DNA from: Bacteroidota bacterium
GTDB taxonomy: Bacteria; Bacteroidota; Bacteroidia; NS11-12g; UBA955
Assembly (NCBI GenBank): GCA_027621365.1
Contig: JAQCBH010000009.1
Span: 26,903-90,902, forward strand
Direction: 5' to 3'
DNA: 64,000 nt
How positions within the stretch are numbered: the first letter of the stretch is position 1; every line of letters begins with the position of its first letter. Below the pieces are notes generated by a model. It saw only the letters and a list, made by a program, of their open reading frames with translations. It made no database searches and had not been told where the DNA came from. The position numbers and the translations under genes were made by a program. This document shows positions 45,838 to 57,217 of this stretch, piece by piece.

Positions 45838-47226
45838 CTAATTGGGTATTCGAAGTTTTTGCCCAGGATAAATGGTGGTTCCTCTAAGATTGTTGGCCTT
45901 TTGAATGGAGGAATACGGAATTCCGTATTTGCGTCCAATGCTCGAAAGCGTCTCACCAGATCTGACAATGTGAGTTTTGGTTTTAACTGGGGGCGGTAGA
46001 TCCAAAAGGGGATTTTTCATCGTGTATATTGAGGCCAAAAGCGCCTCAGTTTGCCTTTCCCAATCTTCTTCAACGAGCTCAACCCCTGGCCAATTGTCTC
46101 GAACATACGATCGAAATGAATGAACGATTATATCAGCTTGAAGGGAATAACCAGAACTTTTAAAATGCAGCTGGTCGGTCCCCATATAACCCAATTTCAA
46201 CCATTTGCTCCAGCTGCTATCCCCACCCATTGCTTCGTGCAAATCGAAATACCCCCAGCCATTTTTCAAGCATTGCCGTCTCCAAACCCGAATCATGAAT
46301 TTTTCATACGGTGGAATTCGGTTTCTCGAACTTGTATTTGGAGGTGCAGTTACCACAAAAGAAGTTTGAGGCCGTTGTTCATTCCACGTCTTCATGAGGT
46401 TCCCAACTTTATTTTCATAAGCCAAAGTATCCATGAAACCATTATACGCCTCATTGGTACCAAATGATAGAATGACCAAATCAGGATTCCACAGCGTTAA
46501 TTCACTTTCCCATTGATCTACACTTTGAATCAAATGAGTGAATTGAGCTCCAACCAAGCCGCATTTATGGTATTCAAAGCCATTGGTATCAGACGCCAAA
46601 TTCAATCCGAAAAATTGATACCCATCACATCCCGATTCCAATGAAAATTCACGTTTCAAGGTGGTGTTTAAATACAGAGAATATTGAATGTTGCAATCTT
46701 CTACTAACCGGTGATTCAACAATAAAAATGTAGAATCTATGCGCATATTTCCCTTGTGCCAAATTCCGACAAAACGAACAGTATCACCGAATAAAGTCTT
46801 TTCTATTTGCCAGTCAATCTTAGCCGACTCATCAACCGCCTTTAAGGAATACCCCCCTAGACCAAATTCTGTAATCCCATTTTCCTTAAGCCAGTTTCCG
46901 CCAATCCAATTTCCAGTTAAACTTGCCTTTAATCCTTTTGGACCATAGCTTTTCACTGCACTGTACGGAAATAAAAATCCAGATTGCTTTGCATTCCTAT
47001 TTTCAGAAAGTCTTTCCCGTAATTGGCCTCCCCAATAAACACCTTGAACATGGCTATCGCCAATATGCAAGACCTTGAAATCTGGATATTCCTCAGGGCT
47101 GTACAAACGCAATAGGCAACTGTCTAAATGCTCGGAGCTAGTGAACAAATCAGAATTCAAAACCCTTACCTGAGCCGAACAATAGGACAGAAAAAACGCA
47201 AAGGCAATCAGAAAAAATAATCTCAA
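45838..47226 (-). CDS. SGNH/GDSL hydrolase with C-terminal LysM domain
   Basis: The 462-residue exported protein has a signal peptide (MRLFFLIAFAFFLSYCSAQ) and an SGNH domain with Ser58 in HIGDSHVQG, the block III GTNEA near 256, and Asp351 and His354 in TDQLHF. A LysM domain (418-461, HIVRSGETLSSIGRKYGIP) follows a Pro-rich linker. The LysM points to peptidoglycan as the place of action, so a cell-wall O-acetyl transferase or esterase is plausible. It starts with TTG in a TTGA overlap with the MBOAT gene. Confidence 0.87.
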   Translation of the reverse strand: MRLFFLIAFAFFLSYCSAQVRVLNSDLFTSSEHLDSCLLRLYSPEEYPDFKVLHIGDSHVQGVYWGGQLRERLSENRNAKQSGFLFPYSAVKSYGPKGLKASLTGNWIGGNWLKENGITEFGLGGYSLKAVDESAKIDWQIEKTLFGDTVRFVGIWHKGNMRIDSTFLLLNHRLVEDCNIQYSLYLNTTLKREFSLESGCDGYQFFGLNLASDTNGFEYHKCGLVGAQFTHLIQSVDQWESELTLWNPDLVILSFGTNEAYNGFMDTLAYENKVGNLMKTWNEQRPQTSFVVTAPPNTSSRNRIPPYEKFMIRVWRRQCLKNGWGYFDLHEAMGGDSSWSKWLKLGYMGTDQLHFKSSGYSLQADIIVHSFRSYVRDNWPGVELVEEDWERQTEALLASIYTMKNPLLDLPPPVKTKTHIVRSGETLSSIGRKYGIPYSSIQKANNLRGTTIYPGQKLRIPN

Positions 47227-48725
47227 AATTGAAAATAGATAAAGGGTTGAACTGTCTCATCCCTGAATTGAACGATGAACTGTAACACAATAAGCAATAC
47301 CAAAAACCATGCAAAAACCGGTACTTTCAACAAGGAATTCCAAAGCGACAAACTCCAGCGCTTAGGAGCAAAACACACCACAACAGCTGAAAGGAAAAAT
47401 ATCGACCATTCCGTACGGGCCACATAGAAATTCGCTGCATCCGATAGATGCCAACCCTGGCCAATCTGTTGGATTTGTATCAATGCAAACTCCATGCTCT
47501 CGGCTCGGAAAAATATCCAACAGAAAGCAACAAAATGAAACGTGAAGATAGCAGACAATACAGCTTTCAATGGCTGCCAACGACCCTGGAATGGCCAACG
47601 AAAAGACTTGTCCAACACCAAACCCAATCCGTGCAAAGCACCCCAGAGTACAAATTTCCAATCAGCACCATGCCAAAACCCACCCAAAAGCATGGTGATC
47701 ATCAAAAACAAATACATGGAAACTTGTCCTTTTCGGTTGCCTCCAAGGGGAATGTATATGTAATCACGAAGCCAGGTACTCAGCGATATGTGCCATTTCC
47801 GCCAAAATTCAGACAATCGAATTGACTTGTAAGGCAAATTGAAATTCTCAGTCAGCCTATACCCCAACAACAACGCTATTCCAATGGCAATATCCGAATA
47901 CCCCGAAAAATCAAAGTAAATCTGAAACGTATAAGCATAAGCCGAAATGGTATTTTCAAAAGCTGAAAATTGGTCTGGAGATTGGTGAACCAAGTCAACA
48001 TATTTTCCTAAGTAATCGGCTAATAGCAATTTTTTTAGCAATCCGATTGAAATGCGCAAAAATCCTTCATTAAAAAGAATGGCATCAAACTTAATTGGGT
48101 TCGAGATTTGGGGTAAAAAATCTTTTGCTCGAACAATGGGACCTGCCACCAAATGCGGAAAAAAGGTCATGTAAAATGCATAATCCAGAACATTTCGACT
48201 AGGCTGTATTTCATGTCTATACACATCAATAATGTATGACATGGACTGAAATGTATAAAAGGAAATCCCAATGGGCAAAAAGAGGTCAAGTGCTTCCATT
48301 TTATTGAATGCAAGCTGGTTATAATTCGTTATGAAGAAATTGGCATACTTGAAATACAACAAAAACGACAGTGTGAAAGAAACCGAAACAAACAACATCA
48401 ATTTTCTCACCCATTTGACCTTGTTCCGATGAATCATCAATGCAAAAACAAAGTCGCTCAAAATCAGGGCAATGAAAATTGCAATGAATACACCACTTGA
48501 TTTATAGTAAAAGAATAAACTGAACGCAATTACTGATGAAATTCTCAGTGATTTATTCAGGCTAAGAAAACTATATAAGATTAAAAAAGCACCAAATAGG
48601 AGTAAAAAACTAAACTCTGTAAAAAACCATGGTTTTTCAAGGGATGGGGAAATGAACTCCCCGAAAGAAAATGAAGAAACCCAGTTGTGAAATGCTAACT
48701 CAATAGCCTTTGTATTTAGCTGCAT
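47223..48725 (-). CDS. MBOAT membrane-bound O-acyltransferase
   Basis: The 500-residue protein has about ten transmembrane segments and the AlgI/DltB/PatA-type signatures: LPIGISFYTFQSMSYIID, FFPHLVAGPIVRA, the reentrant segment FWRKWHISLSTWLRDYIYIPLGGN and the catalytic His352 in LLGGFWHGADW. MBOAT proteins move acyl groups across the inner membrane to a periplasmic transferase. SGNH genes flank it on both sides of the same transcript, which is the usual partner pattern. The overlap with the downstream LysM-SGNH gene is four bases and that with the upstream SGNH gene is 26. Confidence 0.94.
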   Translation of the reverse strand: MQLNTKAIELAFHNWVSSFSFGEFISPSLEKPWFFTEFSFLLLFGAFLILYSFLSLNKSLRISSVIAFSLFFYYKSSGVFIAIFIALILSDFVFALMIHRNKVKWVRKLMLFVSVSFTLSFLLYFKYANFFITNYNQLAFNKMEALDLFLPIGISFYTFQSMSYIIDVYRHEIQPSRNVLDYAFYMTFFPHLVAGPIVRAKDFLPQISNPIKFDAILFNEGFLRISIGLLKKLLLADYLGKYVDLVHQSPDQFSAFENTISAYAYTFQIYFDFSGYSDIAIGIALLLGYRLTENFNLPYKSIRLSEFWRKWHISLSTWLRDYIYIPLGGNRKGQVSMYLFLMITMLLGGFWHGADWKFVLWGALHGLGLVLDKSFRWPFQGRWQPLKAVLSAIFTFHFVAFCWIFFRAESMEFALIQIQQIGQGWHLSDAANFYVARTEWSIFFLSAVVVCFAPKRWSLSLWNSLLKVPVFAWFLVLLIVLQFIVQFRDETVQPFIYFQF

Positions 48726-49578
48726 TTAAATTAATCCGTTTGATCTTTTGAAGTGAGTATTGTTGACTCGGTGGTACCATTTTTATGTGATACACCGATT
48801 CAGTATACATCCATTTTGCTATGGTATCCATCCATATTTTGTATCCTTCTGTACTCGGATGCCGTCCATCACCTCCTTTGGGAAGGTTTAAGTCTTTTGA
48901 CAGGAAAAATTTGCCGTCGCCAACACAATTGGCGTATACATCGTTAATTCCCTTGTCTTCCATGTAATTCGCTGGACCAATGAAGCAATAGGGAATGTGT
49001 TCTATCTTTTTAAGGAACTTTATTGCAGCTGATTTGCGGCGCTCCAAATCTCTTGCCCATAACTCATTCAGACCCAATGAAACCAGTAAAAAGTCAGGCT
49101 TGTATTTATTCAAAATCTTTTGAACAGTATCGGCATATGCATAATTAAAAATGGATGCTGAATACCAAACGACAGCAAAGGAAAATCGATAATTATTTTC
49201 TTGGCAATAATTGTTTAAAAATCGAATCAATCCTCCGGCTTGCGAATCCCCTATTAAGGCAATTTTAAATTGTTTCGTTGAGTCTGATGAACCCATATCA
49301 ACATTCAATTCTGTGTTCAACTGTGCCAAAATGGTATCCAATCCAGAGATTGAATCGCGGCTCAAGAGTGAGTCAGGAACTGAAATTGTTGGAACCATCA
49401 AATCCAGAGTATCAACACCCGCAATCGCAGACATATCTGGCGATTCTACCTCGATTGTTTTTAAACCTAGAGATTCGAAATACCCTTTTTCCGGTAAATA
49501 GGCACAGATATACACAGTGAATATGGCAAAAATGAAAAAACACCCTGCTATCAATCTGTAAACTATCGATCGAATCAT
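48700..49578 (-). CDS. Membrane-anchored SGNH/GDSL hydrolase
   Basis: The 292-residue protein has an N-terminal membrane anchor (AGCFFIFAIFTVYICAY), a Ser/Asp-rich linker to about residue 100 and an SGNH domain. The catalytic residues are Ser112 in LIGDSQAGG and Asp237/His240 in GDGRHPSTEGY; LGLNELWARD is the block III equivalent. It is probably a periplasmic O-acyltransferase or esterase working with the MBOAT protein. It is the first gene of the cassette and has a promoter box eight bases upstream. Confidence 0.87.
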   Translation of the reverse strand: MIRSIVYRLIAGCFFIFAIFTVYICAYLPEKGYFESLGLKTIEVESPDMSAIAGVDTLDLMVPTISVPDSLLSRDSISGLDTILAQLNTELNVDMGSSDSTKQFKIALIGDSQAGGLIRFLNNYCQENNYRFSFAVVWYSASIFNYAYADTVQKILNKYKPDFLLVSLGLNELWARDLERRKSAAIKFLKKIEHIPYCFIGPANYMEDKGINDVYANCVGDGKFFLSKDLNLPKGGDGRHPSTEGYKIWMDTIAKWMYTESVYHIKMVPPSQQYSLQKIKRINLNAAKYKGY

Positions 49579-49586
49579 ATTGCCGG

Positions 49587-49594
49587 CAAAAATA
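49587..49594 (-). promoter_or_regulatory. Promoter -7 box for the SGNH-MBOAT-SGNH/LysM cassette
   Basis: The minus strand reads TATTTTTG, a full TAnnTTTG match, eight bases before the ATG at 49578. No TTTG was seen at 19 bases. Confidence 0.45.
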
Positions 49595-49654
49595 AGGACT
49601 TGGTAGAATTGCCCGCCATCCGTGAAATGCCATAGGCCCGCCGTTGAAAAATGA

Positions 49655-50221
49655 TCATTCCAAATGACTCAACCACTCCCCAGCCATGGGCCCTTGATTG
49701 CTGAGCAAATCCAACACAGATAAATCCGACTGAAAGCCATGTCGGTCTTCAAATACCTGAGGGTACTTCTCACTAACTTCTGGAAAAGTATCCATGCTAG
49801 GAGGCTGATGAACAAACTCCAAAGGCAGGTCATGGAGCTGTAGAAACCCATGCAGGCGCTCCAACAAAGGCCGGCTTAGATCCAGCAAATGCCCAGGCTT
49901 AGCTTCAAACAAATCCCAAATGCGGTAATCATAAAACTCGTAAAAAGGCGATTTGCCATAGGCAGCTTGGCAGGCGTGCTTGTGCTCAGAAAGCCAGCGC
50001 TCGGCGTAGGCAATTTGCACCTGATTCAATTCGCCCCGAGCCGAATCGGCCTGCACCGGTACGCTCAAGGCTTGAACCCCATTGGGGCCCGCGATTCGGT
50101 ATCTATTGCGCAGGGTTTGTTTGGCATAGGGCTCTTGCACTGACACGTAAAAACCGCCAGCCTTGATGCCTGCTCGGTACCATTCTACGGGTGGGAGAAG
50201 ATATAATGGAAGCACCGTCAT
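49655..50221 (-). CDS. WbqC-family protein
   Basis: The 188-residue protein matches WbqC: LYLLPPVEWYRAGIKAGGFYVSVQEPYAKQTLRNRYRI at the N-terminus, LSVPVQA, and the core AYAERWLSEHKHACQAAYGKSPFYEFYDYRI. WbqC-like proteins are often found near surface-sugar genes; their chemistry is unknown. It overlaps folK by four bases (ATGA) and is probably translated from the folK message. It marks the return of GC-rich composition after the island. Confidence 0.9.
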   Translation of the reverse strand: MTVLPLYLLPPVEWYRAGIKAGGFYVSVQEPYAKQTLRNRYRIAGPNGVQALSVPVQADSARGELNQVQIAYAERWLSEHKHACQAAYGKSPFYEFYDYRIWDLFEAKPGHLLDLSRPLLERLHGFLQLHDLPLEFVHQPPSMDTFPEVSEKYPQVFEDRHGFQSDLSVLDLLSNQGPMAGEWLSHLE

Positions 50222-50703
50222 AAAGCCAGTTTTCGAACACTCAGAGGGTCAGGACAATGCTTGAGCAGCTCGCGCAAGCTTTGCTGGGTGAGCGGGTGTC
50301 GCCAATTGGGAGCCACTTCAGAGGCGGGTATGAGCACAAAGGCTCGTTCCGCCATGTGCGGGTGAGGCAAAGTCAAATCTGGGTGATTGAGGATCACTTG
50401 GTCGAACAAAATCAGATCCAAGTCGATGCTCCTAGGGCCCCATTTCTGGGTGCGGCGACGCCCCATGTGACGCTCAATTTCCAAAGCTGTCTTCAAGACA
50501 AACAAGGGCGTGTAGGGGGTTTCCACCAATAGAACCTGATTCAAGAAATCGGGCTGATCTTCCAGGCCCCAGGCCGCTGTTTGGTAGACAGAACTAGCCT
50601 TGACAATGTGCCCAATGCGCCGGGTAATGTGGCGCTGGGCCTGGGCCAACTGCTTCAAGGGTTGGCCTTGGTTGCTTCCAAGGGCGATCAAGGCGATAGA
50701 CAC
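50218..50703 (-). CDS. folK: 2-amino-4-hydroxy-6-hydroxymethyldihydropteridine diphosphokinase
   Basis: The 161-residue enzyme transfers pyrophosphate from ATP to 6-hydroxymethyl-7,8-dihydropterin in folate synthesis. Motifs are ALGSNQG at the start, SSVYQTAAWGLEDQPDFLNQV, IERHMGRRRTQKWGPRSIDLDLILFD, and LPHPHMAERAFVLIP. It starts with GTG and heads a two-gene unit with WbqC. Confidence 0.96.
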   Translation of the reverse strand: MSIALIALGSNQGQPLKQLAQAQRHITRRIGHIVKASSVYQTAAWGLEDQPDFLNQVLLVETPYTPLFVLKTALEIERHMGRRRTQKWGPRSIDLDLILFDQVILNHPDLTLPHPHMAERAFVLIPASEVAPNWRHPLTQQSLRELLKHCPDPLSVRKLAL

Positions 50704-50975
50704 GGGGGCAAAGGTAGGAGGCTATATGGGCATTCTTCAAAGGGGTGAAGGTATAATCCCATTTATTGAAGACAACCTTGCCATCCAAATTGTCAGCAGT
50801 GAAACCCACCAGTCTTAGGGAGACAACGTTAGCGTTTCAAAATTTCTGTGTTTCTTGTGAAATAACTCTCTCTGCTCGTTTTGGTTACACGGTCCCAAAA
50901 AATTCCATCTTCAATAATCAAGAGTAGGGTCGTGAAATTTCCAGCCGTGAAAAAGCAAAATTTGGAAGTATTTCA

Positions 50976-51668
50976 TTACAACTTATAACCCAAACGCACG
51001 TACGTATATGGCATGGGAGACGTTCCATCACCTAAACCAAAACCAAATAGGAACTTATCCAATTCAACATCTATTCCTAGATAAGGAATGGCAGAAAAGC
51101 CAAAGTCGTCATAGATTAAAGCTGTTTCATTGATAATGGTACCCGTAGCTATTTCTTGATACCCATCAACTATTATTCGGCCTCGCTCATTGGTTAACCA
51201 TGCACTGTAAAATGGAGTGATGGTGCATTTTGAAAGCGTAAAACTCCTGGAAATACCCAAATTTATGTAGATGTTGGATTCTGGAATAATACCATTCACA
51301 CACCAAGCCTCCGTATGCCCGTTGATATCTTCATAAACTCCATCCACCTCGCTCCAAGGCATTACCCGATCAAAGTAATCTTCAGGATTAATGTCTTTTG
51401 TAAGATACCCAATATGGGTTCTGAGGTTCCATTTACCGTATACATTGGCACTCACACCCAAGTCAAAGAATTGACCAACATAGTCTGTAAATTCCCCAAA
51501 AGTAAAATTGGCAGGATCAGGAACTCCAGGTTCCCTTAAGCCTATTCCAAGGGAAACGTTCTGCACATCAAACTTCCATTTTTTTGGGGGATTGGAATCC
51601 TCACTTTGAGCAAAAGTTGCTGCTGCGTACGACAGGCATACAGCCATTAGTAATTTCTTGAAATTCAT
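50976..51668 (-). CDS. Exported protein, probably outer-membrane beta-barrel
   Basis: The 230-residue protein has a signal peptide ending TFAQ. Strand-like stretches such as NLRTHIGYLTKDI, SNIYINLGISRSFTLSKCTITPFYSAW and a C-terminal TYVRLGYKL suggest a small barrel. No family is recognised. It is AT-richer than its neighbours, like the island genes. The 272 bases between it and folK hold nothing I can identify. Upstream, the 251 bases to the M16 gene hold only that gene's promoter box. Confidence 0.72.
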   Translation of the reverse strand: MNFKKLLMAVCLSYAAATFAQSEDSNPPKKWKFDVQNVSLGIGLREPGVPDPANFTFGEFTDYVGQFFDLGVSANVYGKWNLRTHIGYLTKDINPEDYFDRVMPWSEVDGVYEDINGHTEAWCVNGIIPESNIYINLGISRSFTLSKCTITPFYSAWLTNERGRIIVDGYQEIATGTIINETALIYDDFGFSAIPYLGIDVELDKFLFGFGLGDGTSPMPYTYVRLGYKL

Positions 51669-51905
51669 AGTATTGTACTTTCTGGAATTCAAATAATACT
51701 ATTTTTAGTTTATGATGGATTACTTTAGTGTTAATTTTTTTAAACGGGTCTAAATATTTATTCAACAGCGTTTTAACGAATTTATTAAACCTCCCGACCG
51801 AGGCGGCTTGGGTTGAGATTAACAATCATAATCCATGTTTTTAACAAGGTATCCAGGTAAGAAGCCATTCTATCGGAGGCAGCATCATGGGCGACGCCTT
51901 ACGAT

Positions 51906-51913
51906 TATCTTTG
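51906..51913 (+). promoter_or_regulatory. Promoter -7 box for the M16 peptidase gene
   Basis: TATCTTTG, the same octamer as at purK, ends six bases before the ATG at 51920. It argues for that start rather than an in-frame ATG at 51887 that would precede the box. Confidence 0.45.
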
Positions 51914-51919
51914 CCATTC

Positions 51920-54919
<3,000 letters not shown>

Positions 54920-54921
54920 AC

Positions 54922-54951
54922 AAAAAAGCCCGCTTCGAGCGGGCTTTTTTT
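54922..54951 (+). terminator. Rho-independent terminator after the M16 gene
   Basis: GCCCGCT (54928-54934), loop TCG, AGCGGGC (54938-54944), preceded by six A and followed by seven T, so it should work in both directions. The T-run overlaps the TAA stop of the convergent PHP-phosphatase gene (54950-54952). Confidence 0.92.
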
Positions 54952-55639
54952 ATGCGAGTAATTCGTCGTTTTTCAGTTCATACTTATCAAAGAGGTCTTG
55001 GAGTTTGCCTTTGTCAAAATGGGCACGCATGGCCTCCAAATGACGCTCATGGTGCATGTCGGTACAGGCAAAATCATACATCCCTGCTTTGAGCAAGCGC
55101 TCAGCGGCCTTTTGCACATCGCGGCCGTAATAAGGGGTCAGCGACAGTAGGTTCAATTGAAATTCGAACCCTAAACCTTTGAGGTACTCATAGTATTCGA
55201 AGTCGCGGTGGTAGTAGCCATAGCGCTCGGGATGAGCCAAGACGGGTTCGTACCCTTGAATTTGCATCTCAAAGCTGTAGCTCTCGACATGGTCGGGCTT
55301 TTGGATGTAGGAAAACTCGACCAGCACCCGATCTCCACCTAAGCGAAGCAAGGGCTGTTTTGCTTTCAAATTGGACAAAAACACATCGTCCAACATGTAT
55401 TCGGCCGCGGCGTGAATGGATAAAGTCATGCCTTGGGCTTCGATGGCCTGGCTGAGTTTTTGACGCGCTGCTTCGATGGTTTTCGGCGAATTGGGATGGG
55501 TATCGGCAATGATGTGTGGACTGGCGTGAATGCGATCAAAACCCAATTCTTGCAAGCCGCGTATCAAGATCAGCGACTGCTCCGTGTCAGGAGCCCCGTC
55601 ATCTATGCCTGGCAGAATGTGGTTGTGAAAATCCAGCAT
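54950..55639 (-). CDS. PHP-type tyrosine-protein phosphatase (CpsB/YwqE-like)
   Basis: The 229-residue protein has the PHP metal-binding start DFHNHILPGIDDGAPD, then RIHASPHII, an AAEYMLDD segment and VLAHPERYGYY, all typical of the CpsB/CapC/YwqE phosphatase group that dephosphorylates exopolysaccharide tyrosine kinases. The end has FACTDMHHERH, a further metal site. A matching kinase is not in the window. Confidence 0.92.
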   Translation of the reverse strand: MLDFHNHILPGIDDGAPDTEQSLILIRGLQELGFDRIHASPHIIADTHPNSPKTIEAARQKLSQAIEAQGMTLSIHAAAEYMLDDVFLSNLKAKQPLLRLGGDRVLVEFSYIQKPDHVESYSFEMQIQGYEPVLAHPERYGYYHRDFEYYEYLKGLGFEFQLNLLSLTPYYGRDVQKAAERLLKAGMYDFACTDMHHERHLEAMRAHFDKGKLQDLFDKYELKNDELLA

Positions 55640-55824
55640 GGTGTAAAAATAACAAGTAGTCGAGCCGAGTCAAAGTGAATGTTTGTGAATGACGAAGGAA
55701 TTCGCTGAGTTTTTGAAAACCAAGCTCGGTCTGGAGTTGTAGACCGTTGGATGAACCCATGACTGTCTGCCATTTGCAATTTTTGCAACTTTGGTCGAAA
55801 TCTTTCGGGTTTATCGCAAAATCG

Positions 55825-55855
55825 CTTGTCTGATGGCGGCTTTGACCTAATTTCG
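55825..55855 (+). promoter_or_regulatory. Promoter of the cytochrome-c peroxidase gene
   Basis: CTTG (55825-55828), exactly 19 bases, then TAATTTCG (55848-55855), each one mismatch from TTTG and TAnnTTTG. The ATG follows 24 bases later. Confidence 0.55.
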
Positions 55856-55879
55856 CTATGGTTCGCTAAAAACACCCTT

Positions 55880-57148
55880 ATGAAAACGAGCACCGTACAA
55901 CGCATTGCCCTCAGCGCCGCCCTTATGGCTGGAGCCTTCTTGGGCTTGCAAAGCTGCGAGCGTGGTTCCACTCCTGTGAAACTCACCACTCCCAAATTGC
56001 CTGCCACTGTATTCGAATACCTCAAAGTCAAATTGCCTGGTGGAAACATTTTTGATGTGAAAGCCAAAATGACCGAATTGGCATTTGGATTCACCAGTAC
56101 CGATCCCCGCAACATGGGCGGTTTTGCTCCCAATGTTTTGGATGCTGAACTTCAGCAAAGCATCGGAGCCATCAACAATCACTCTGTTCAGTTGGGCCGT
56201 GTCTTGTTTTATGACACCCGTTTGTCCATCAACAATACCGTTTCTTGTGCCTCTTGCCACAACCAAGCCTTGAGTTTCTCAGACAACCAAGCCATCTCTA
56301 CCGGTTTTGGCGGTCGCAAAACAACCCGAAATGCCATGGCTTTGGCTACACCCGTATTGCACAGCAACATGTTCTGGGATTCACGCGTTCGCGGAACATT
56401 GGAATTGAGCTTGGTACCCGTGTTCAACCACGTGGAAATGGGTATGGAGAACGAAAGCATGTTGGTTCAGAAATTGGCCCAAACCGATTACTACAAAGAC
56501 TTGTTCAAGGCTGCTTATGGAGATGAAACCATTTCCCAGAAGCGCATTGCCATGGCTTTGAGCCATTTCATGAATGCTATGGTTAGCCGCAACAGCAAGT
56601 TTGACCAAGTCATGGCTACCGATGCCAATGGAAATCCTAAGCCCATGGCCCAGTTCAACGCATTGGAGCAAATGGGACACGATCTGTTCTTCTCTGAGCG
56701 CATGCGCTGTTCCAAGTGTCACAACGGCGAAAACTTCGCCGCTCCTGATTTGCCAACCCAAGATCCTGACATGGGTCCTTACGGCAATCCCACCCCTGAC
56801 AACCCCAACGCCTCAGCAGGTACCGCTAACATCGGTTTGAACATCACCACCGGTGATGCCGGGCGAATGGACGGCAAGTTCCGCATTCCTACCTTGCGCA
56901 ACATCGAGTTGACCGGTCCTTACATGCACGATGGCCGATTCCAAACCTTGGATGAGGTATTGAACCACTACAGCGGTGGCATTCAAAATCACCCCACCTT
57001 GGATGAAAACTTGAAGGGTGCCGATGGCAAGCCCTTGCACATGAACATGACGCAAATTGAAAAAGACGCCTTGAAGGCTTTCTTGTTCACTTTGACCGAC
57101 CATACCTTCATCACGGATCCCAAGTTCAGCAATCCATTTGCGAACTAA
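55880..57148 (+). CDS. Di-haem cytochrome-c peroxidase family lipoprotein
   Basis: The 422-residue protein has a lipoprotein signal (LGLQSCERG) and two haem c sites, SCASCHNQ and RCSKCHNG, with a MauG/CCP-like layout: LGRVLFYDTRLS before the first haem, DSRVRGTLELSLVPVFN after it, and FRIPTLRNIELTGPYMHDGRFQTLDEVLNHY near the end. It should reduce hydrogen peroxide in the periplasm using electrons from cytochromes. An upstream in-frame ATG (55826) falls inside the promoter, so 55880 is used. Confidence 0.95.
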   Translation: MKTSTVQRIALSAALMAGAFLGLQSCERGSTPVKLTTPKLPATVFEYLKVKLPGGNIFDVKAKMTELAFGFTSTDPRNMGGFAPNVLDAELQQSIGAINNHSVQLGRVLFYDTRLSINNTVSCASCHNQALSFSDNQAISTGFGGRKTTRNAMALATPVLHSNMFWDSRVRGTLELSLVPVFNHVEMGMENESMLVQKLAQTDYYKDLFKAAYGDETISQKRIAMALSHFMNAMVSRNSKFDQVMATDANGNPKPMAQFNALEQMGHDLFFSERMRCSKCHNGENFAAPDLPTQDPDMGPYGNPTPDNPNASAGTANIGLNITTGDAGRMDGKFRIPTLRNIELTGPYMHDGRFQTLDEVLNHYSGGIQNHPTLDENLKGADGKPLHMNMTQIEKDALKAFLFTLTDHTFITDPKFSNPFAN

Positions 57149-57170
57149 ACCCCATTGATACACCTAAAAA

Positions 57171-57197
57171 GGCCCGCCCAACAGGCGGGCCTTTTTT
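57171..57197 (+). terminator. Rho-independent terminator after the cytochrome-c peroxidase gene
   Basis: Perfect 8-bp stem GGCCCGCC (57171-57178) / GGCGGGCC (57184-57191) with a CAACA loop and six T; five A precede the stem, so it may also act on the other strand. Confidence 0.92.
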
Positions 57198-57217
57198 GTT
57201 ACCTTCGCAAGCAAAGC

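Noticed and set aside
50704..50975. 272-base gap checked for an RNA gene or small protein
   Set aside because: No tRNA-like cloverleaf, hairpin-plus-T-run or credible start with coding character was found on either strand.
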